Positions 22,919-27,988 of a stretch of DNA of 27,988 bases are shown piece by piece. Positions within the stretch are counted from its first letter, which is position 1. Each line of letters starts with the position of its first letter. The stretch comes from UBA8886 sp963578705 (GTDB taxonomy: Archaea; Thermoplasmatota; Poseidoniia; MGIII; CG-Epi1): contig CAUZDT010000010.1 of NCBI GenBank assembly GCA_963578705.1, positions 1 to 27,988 of the forward strand, read 5' to 3'. The notes under the pieces are model-generated. The model searched no databases. It worked only from the letters and a program-made list of their open reading frames with translations, and was not told the origin of the DNA. A program made the position numbers and the translations under genes.

Positions 22919-24622
22919 ATGAGCGACGACACCCCCTCGGACGTGGACACCGAGGAGAGTGGCGACAGCGTCGCGGAGAACGGCGGGGGTCTGCAAGCAA
23001 CGCTGGCGGGGCTGCCCGCAGGGGACCGGCAGCTGCTGTGGGGTTTCATCCTCGCCAGCCTGTTTACGCTCGGACTCGGGGTGCTCTACGCTTTGGTGCT
23101 AGTGATGGTCAAGGGGGGTTTCATCGAACTCGAGTCGACCCTCGCCTACACCGTGCTGACCCTGCATGCGACCACGGTGTTCTACTACTGGCTCTACTTC
23201 GTGCAGGTGGCGATGGCGTACGTCTTCGTCCTCACCTACACCGAGGGGGTCGACCGCCTGGCCTGGCGCCCGCTGGCGTGGCTCGGCTTCGGGCTGATGT
23301 CGGCCGGCTTCCTGATGAACCAGGCCGCACCGTGGCTGGGGGCGGCAATCACCTACGAAGGGCTGGCCCCGCTCTCGGAAGGAATGGAGGGCTCCGACTG
23401 GTTCTACCTCGGCTACGTCCTGCTTGGACTGGGGCTGCTGTGCGTCTCCCTCCCCTGCATCGTTACTCCGCTGATGGCAAAGTGGGAGGGCAGGGTCGAG
23501 AACTGGTCCTCCATCACTTTCGCCGCCACGCTGTGGGCCGCCCTGCTCACCATCACCTCGCTGGCAGCGCTCAACGTGTTTGGAAAGGCCGCCTTGGTGG
23601 CGTTCGGTGTAATCGAGCCGATAGAAGGCTTCGACTACAAGAGCGCCTACCACGTGCAATTCCACAACATGCACTACCTGCCGCTGCTGTCGACGGTGCT
23701 GGTCTGGTACGTGCTGGCAGAAATCACGACCGGGGTGAAGAGCATCTTCAGCGACCGCTTCTCGAAGATTGTCTTCTCGCTCTACCTGGTCGTGCTACCA
23801 CCCACCTTCCTCTACCACATGTTCCTTGACCCCAGCGTTTCGGCGACGATGAAGACCGTCGCCTCGACCCTCGCCATGTTCATCAGCATCCCGACCATCA
23901 TGGTGTTCCTCGTCATCCTGGTCTCCCTCGAGGCGAGTGCGCGGACCAGCGGCGCGCGCCCGGGGCTGTTCAGCTGGATGCGCGACCTGCCGTGGGGCAA
24001 CCCCGCCTTCAACTCGATTGCCGCCGCCACGGTCGCCGCCGCCGCCGGGGGGGTGCTGGCCAACATACTCATCCAAGTGAAGTTCGCGGGCTTGCTCTCG
24101 GATACCTTCGTAATACCGGCCTACTTCCACTTCTTCACCGTGGGCACCGTCACGCTGACCTTCATCGGATTGCTGATGTACATCGTACCGTCCCTCTCCG
24201 GCCGGCAACTCTGGAACCCGTCACTGATGTGCCGCCTGCCGTGGCTGCTCACTGCCGGCGTCTACCTCTTTGGAATCTCAGGCATCATCGCCGGATACCT
24301 CGGCGCGCCGCGACGCACGCTCGCCCCAGAATATGACCTGCACGGGTGGATTCCGGGCTTGATGGCGCTGGTCGGCATCGGCGGAATCGTGATGGCGGTC
24401 GTGCTTCTGCTCTTCCTCTACGCATTCGTGGAGACCATCCGCAACGGCGTGGTGGCCGGACGGGGGCAGGAGACCTCCAACCTTCCGACCGTGAACTGGA
24501 CGCCAGCCACGCCGGGGTCCGCCAGCGCCATGACCGGCACCATCGTGATGATAGTCATGCTCATCATCCTGTTCGCGCTTACCTGGCTAACGTTTGGAAT
24601 GGTGGAGGGACTGCCGGGATGA
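22919..24622 (+). CDS. B-type heme-copper oxidase subunit I homologue with altered active-site ligands
   Basis: A 567-residue protein with about 13 helices that aligns well to ba3-type subunit I, for example through SDRFSK, then GLFSWMRDLPWGNPAF (349-364), and the C-terminal PRRTLAPEYDLHGWIPG. Low-spin heme ligands are kept: H83 (LTLHATT) and H404. At the active site H249 and Y253 (HNMHY) match the H and Y of HPIVY, and H300 matches the second CuB histidine. However, the first histidine of the CuB pair is Y299 (FLYHMF instead of FHHQF) and the high-spin heme ligand is Y402 (PAYFHF instead of PGHFHL). Both are His-to-Tyr changes reachable by one base (CAC to TAC). O2 reduction in the usual manner is doubtful. 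A different substrate, heme arrangement or sensory role is possible. It overlaps the next gene by four bases. Confidence 0.88.
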   Translation: MSDDTPSDVDTEESGDSVAENGGGLQATLAGLPAGDRQLLWGFILASLFTLGLGVLYALVLVMVKGGFIELESTLAYTVLTLHATTVFYYWLYFVQVAMAYVFVLTYTEGVDRLAWRPLAWLGFGLMSAGFLMNQAAPWLGAAITYEGLAPLSEGMEGSDWFYLGYVLLGLGLLCVSLPCIVTPLMAKWEGRVENWSSITFAATLWAALLTITSLAALNVFGKAALVAFGVIEPIEGFDYKSAYHVQFHNMHYLPLLSTVLVWYVLAEITTGVKSIFSDRFSKIVFSLYLVVLPPTFLYHMFLDPSVSATMKTVASTLAMFISIPTIMVFLVILVSLEASARTSGARPGLFSWMRDLPWGNPAFNSIAAATVAAAAGGVLANILIQVKFAGLLSDTFVIPAYFHFFTVGTVTLTFIGLLMYIVPSLSGRQLWNPSLMCRLPWLLTAGVYLFGISGIIAGYLGAPRRTLAPEYDLHGWIPGLMALVGIGGIVMAVVLLLFLYAFVETIRNGVVAGRGQETSNLPTVNWTPATPGSASAMTGTIVMIVMLIILFALTWLTFGMVEGLPG

Positions 24623-24822
24623 GTGCGGGGGCAGATGACCGGGGCAGCGACGCCCAAATCATGCTGTTCGTCACCTTCGTGTGGATTGTCTGTACCATAG
24701 CCTTCAGGTTCATCGAGATGAAGATGCCGGACGCCGAGATTGCCTGGACCGCAGGCATCCTGTTCTTCCTGCTGATGACCGGCGGAATCTGGATGGCCGA
24801 TTCGCACGGCAAGCAGGACTAG
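24619..24822 (+). CDS. Small two-helix membrane protein of the second oxidase operon
   Basis: A 67-residue protein whose ATG overlaps the stop of the oxidase subunit I homologue (ATGA). It has two predicted helices (about 13-32 and 40-60) with ends SAGADDRGSD and DSHGKQD. Small hydrophobic accessory subunits are known in ba3 and cbb3 oxidases, and the coupling here argues for such a role, but I see no family signature. The protein reads clearly in one frame and is bounded by the next operon's promoter. Confidence 0.65.
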   Translation: MSAGADDRGSDAQIMLFVTFVWIVCTIAFRFIEMKMPDAEIAWTAGILFFLLMTGGIWMADSHGKQD

Positions 24823-24824
24823 AA

Positions 24825-24858
24825 CGGCCGCCTGAAAGCCTAATACCGGCCGCCTGAA
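24825..24858. repeat. 12-base direct repeat flanking a TATA-like element
   Basis: The unit cggccgcctgaa occurs at 24825-24836 and 24847-24858, with taata (24841-24845) between them. The TATA-like bases are about 26 bases before the ATG at 24869. Two identical sites spaced 22 bases around a promoter could be operator sites for a regulator of the unknown-fahA operon, but chance duplication is not excluded. Confidence 0.4.
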
Positions 24859-24868
24859 GTCGGCGCCG

Positions 24869-25764
24869 ATGCGACCCGCACGCGCGCTGCTGGCCGGGAT
24901 GGTGGACTACGCCGGGCTCTTCCCGCCGGCGCAGCTTCCGCTGGAAGCGGCGGTGCGCGAATACAGTGCCCACCTCGGCGACGCGGAAGCGTGGATGCTG
25001 GGACGCTTCATCATCCCGGCGCAACGGCTGGACGAGCTGGAATCCCACCTCAAGGCGTTCCCGAAAACGCTGCGAATCGCTGCGCTGGGGAAGGGCGGTC
25101 GCTCCGAAGACAAATATTTAAAGAATCTTGACGCCGACCTCGCCGCCATCGAAAACTTTCGCGCTGCGCACGGCGACACGGTCGCGGTCGAGAGTTTCGA
25201 AGCGCGGCTGCCGCCGCTGCCGGTCTCCGACGCGTTCGTCGCGGCGGTCGCCGAGCGGCTGCGCGGGGCGGAGCTGGCGCAGTTCCACGAGTTCGCGGTT
25301 GATGAGCATCTCGAAGCGACGCTGGCGGCGCTCGCGGCCGCGAGCGCCGGGGCGAAGCTGCGTTGCGGCGGCGTAAACACTGACGCGTTCCCGGCGCCCG
25401 AGCAGGTCGCGCGCTTCATCGTTGCCGCGCGCGACGCCGGAGTACCGGCCAAATTCACCGCCGGGCTGCACCATCCAGTGCGGTTTTACGATAAAGGCAT
25501 CGAAACCGAGATGCACGGCTTCCTGAACCTCTACGTCGGCGGGATGCTGGCGCACACCACCGACCTCAACTGGCAGGAACTGGCGGGCGTCATCGCCGAC
25601 CAATCACCCGATGCGTTCGCGCTGACCGGCGTCGGCGTCGAGTGGCGCGGGCGGCTGGTGCGCGCCGAAGATGTGGCGCGGCTGCGCGAAAACGCGCTGC
25701 TGGGGCAGGGGAGTTGCTCTTTTGCCGAGCCGGTGGCTGACCTGCGCGATATGGGGTGGCTCTG

Positions 25765-25765
<1 letters not shown>
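24869..25765 (+). CDS. Unknown protein in the tyrosine-degradation operon, candidate for the missing isomerase step
   Basis: A 298-residue soluble protein. I recall no named family. It begins with a conserved-looking MVDYAGLFPPAQLPLEAAV motif, then AWMLGRFIIPAQRLDEL, a central LRCGGVNTDAFPAPEQVARF, and KFTAGLHHPVRFYDKG followed by HGFLNLYVGG; it ends GQGSCSFAEPVADLRDMGWL. Strand-helix alternation suggests a TIM-barrel-like fold, and K, H and D residues in KFTAGLHHP could be catalytic. The stop overlaps the fahA start as TGATG, as HPPD overlaps hmgA. The maleylacetoacetate isomerase known from bacteria needs glutathione, which most archaea lack, so this protein could fill that step. That is inference from position only. 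Confidence 0.65.
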
Positions 25766-27045
<1,280 letters not shown>

Positions 27046-27078
27046 CCCCTCGCGCGCACGGCGTGTTCGAGATAGCGC

Positions 27079-27087
27079 TTATATAAA
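27079..27087 (+). promoter_or_regulatory. Strong TATA box for aglB
   Basis: The sequence ttatataaa is a consensus archaeal TATA box, the best in the window. Transcription would start near 27108-27110, giving a leader of about 35 bases before the ATG at 27143. It lies in the 97-base gap after fahA. Confidence 0.65.
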
Positions 27088-27109
27088 CCAGCGAGTGGCG
27101 CCCCCTCCG

Positions 27110-27126
27110 CCCTTCGTGCCGAAGGG
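27110..27126 (+). promoter_or_regulatory. Hairpin in the aglB leader
   Basis: The arms CCCTTC and GAAGGG flank a five-base loop (GTGCC), forming a perfect six-base-pair stem. The stem begins almost at the start site predicted from the TATA box, so the aglB mRNA may begin with a hairpin. No T-run follows, which argues against a terminator for fahA. Confidence 0.4.
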
Positions 27127-27142
27127 TATCCAGGGACTCAAC

Positions 27143-27988
27143 ATGGCTCGAAGCACGCGCAGGCGCCGTGATGGCATACGCAGTCGCCCGCTACAGCGAC
27201 CCAGCGCAGCTGCCGCCATTGCTCCCGCCGCCCCCCAAAAGCGGCAGGTCGAGTCGACACCAGTCCACTGGCCCAGCCTGCTGGCAGTGCTCGGGATTTT
27301 CCTGCTGGCGCTGACGATTCGCTCGGCCTGGACGCTGGATACCGCGACCGAGGATGGCTTCAAGCTCACCGGCGGGAGCGACCCCTACTACCATAAGCGG
27401 GTCGTCGATTACGTCATGGAAAACGGCGAACACCTCGTCCGCGACGAGATGCTCAACTACCCCTACGGCGCCAACAACAACCGGCCGCCGCTCTTCGACT
27501 GGTCGATTGCGATTGCGGGGCTAGTGCTGGCGCCCTTCTTCGGCGACGCCGCCGAATCGACTTGGTGGGCGATGGAAGTGCTCCCGGCGGTTTACGGCGC
27601 GCTGATTGTTTTTCCGGTTTACGCCATCGGCCGCGCGCAGTTCGGCCGCGAAGCGGGATTGCTGGGGGCGCTCTTCATCGCTGTCAACTCGGGCCACGTT
27701 TCGCACTCGACCCTCTCGCTGGCGGACCACGATTCGTATATCATATTCTTCGGGACTTGCGCCTTCTTCTTCTTCATGCGCGCCCTCACCGAGGGTAATG
27801 ACGCGCGCTGGGTCGCCGACTGGCGCTCCGGCGAGAGTATCAAACACGGCTTCACCGACTTCCTGCAGAGCGAGCGGCTGGCGCTGGGCTACGCGGGGCT
27901 GGCGGGGATGACGCTGGCGCTGGTCGCGCTGAGCTGGAAGGGGTTCCCCTACCTGATGGTGATTATCGCCATCTACCTGGTTTCCCAG
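27143..27988 (+). CDS. aglB: Oligosaccharyltransferase STT3/AglB (N-terminal part, cut by window end)
   Basis: The first 282 residues of an STT3-family enzyme, open to the window edge. After an unusually long basic, Ala/Pro-rich N-terminus (1-42) comes the first helix (about 43-61). The first catalytic acidic motif is GGSDPYYHKR (D80) and the second is SLADHDSYIIFF (D195-H-D197), both typical of STT3/AglB. Further helices follow to KGFPYLMVIIAIYLVSQ. The enzyme transfers a lipid-linked glycan to asparagine in N-x-S/T on exported proteins; candidates are the surface cupredoxins here. The WWDxG and DK motifs that complete the active site lie beyond the window. The ATG at 27143 is supported by a strong promoter and no earlier in-frame start is needed. 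Confidence 0.93.
   Translation, partial: MARSTRRRRDGIRSRPLQRPSAAAAIAPAAPQKRQVESTPVHWPSLLAVLGIFLLALTIRSAWTLDTATEDGFKLTGGSDPYYHKRVVDYVMENGEHLVRDEMLNYPYGANNNRPPLFDWSIAIAGLVLAPFFGDAAESTWWAMEVLPAVYGALIVFPVYAIGRAQFGREAGLLGALFIAVNSGHVSHSTLSLADHDSYIIFFGTCAFFFFMRALTEGNDARWVADWRSGESIKHGFTDFLQSERLALGYAGLAGMTLALVALSWKGFPYLMVIIAIYLVSQ

Noticed and set aside
25108..25126. A/T-rich TATA-like stretch (aaatatttaaag) inside the unknown gene
   Set aside because: It lies in a continuous conserved-looking reading frame (EDKYLKNLDADL) with no gene starting at the right distance downstream.

Overview
The window looks like part of the genome of an aerobic, planktonic archaeon, most probably a Thermoplasmatota/Poseidoniia (Marine Group II or III type) lineage; the group name is inference. 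Supporting signs are an archaeal STT3/AglB oligosaccharyltransferase, archaeal TATA boxes about 25-32 bases before start codons with little or no leader, PGF-CTERM-like C-terminal anchors on blue-copper proteins, GTG/TTG starts, tightly overlapping genes (ATGA/GTGA/TGATG junctions), and a G+C-rich sequence carrying bacterial-type genes such as mutS and a homogentisate pathway. The window is almost entirely coding.

Layout. 1-1185 (+): end of a membrane protein (perhaps CcdA), a membrane-anchored thioredoxin-like protein and a DoxX-like membrane protein. 1192-7750 (-): a complete aa3-type oxidase locus, ctaA-ctaB then ctaC-ctaD-ctaE-ctaF. Subunit I here is an 887-residue protein carrying an extra exported domain at its N-terminus and a winged-helix-like domain at its C-terminus. 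7840-9480 (+): a cell-surface protein with two cupredoxin domains and Ca-binding-type repeats. 9521-10764: VOC, HIT and EVE domain proteins. 10804-11921: divergent tatA and tatC. 11922-12187: noncoding, with a decayed HNH-nuclease tail. 12188-17606: mutS, an unknown membrane protein, and a site-2 protease with a PKD domain. 17669-20832: HPPD, homogentisate dioxygenase and an aldo/keto reductase. 20915-21682: ZIP metal transporter. 21863-24822: a second, B-type (ba3-like) oxidase cluster made of a cupredoxin with swapped halves, an intact CuA subunit, a subunit I lacking the usual high-spin-heme histidine, and a small membrane protein. 24869-27045: an unknown protein and fumarylacetoacetase, which complete the tyrosine pathway. 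27143-end: aglB, cut by the window edge.

How the genes fit together. The first oxidase locus encodes the structural subunits and the heme A synthesis enzymes. The blue-copper proteins are plausible electron donors to CuA, since no cytochrome c gene is visible. HPPD, HmgA and FahA would convert 4-hydroxyphenylpyruvate to fumarate and acetoacetate. The maleylacetoacetate isomerase step has no recognisable gene, and the unknown protein directly before fahA is the natural candidate.

Most interesting: (i) the subunit I/winged-helix fusion, a possible membrane-tethered regulator built into a respiratory oxidase; (ii) the second oxidase, whose heme-a3 histidine and one CuB histidine are both tyrosine while CuA and the low-spin heme ligands are kept; (iii) the cupredoxin with swapped halves beside it; (iv) the gap in the tyrosine pathway.
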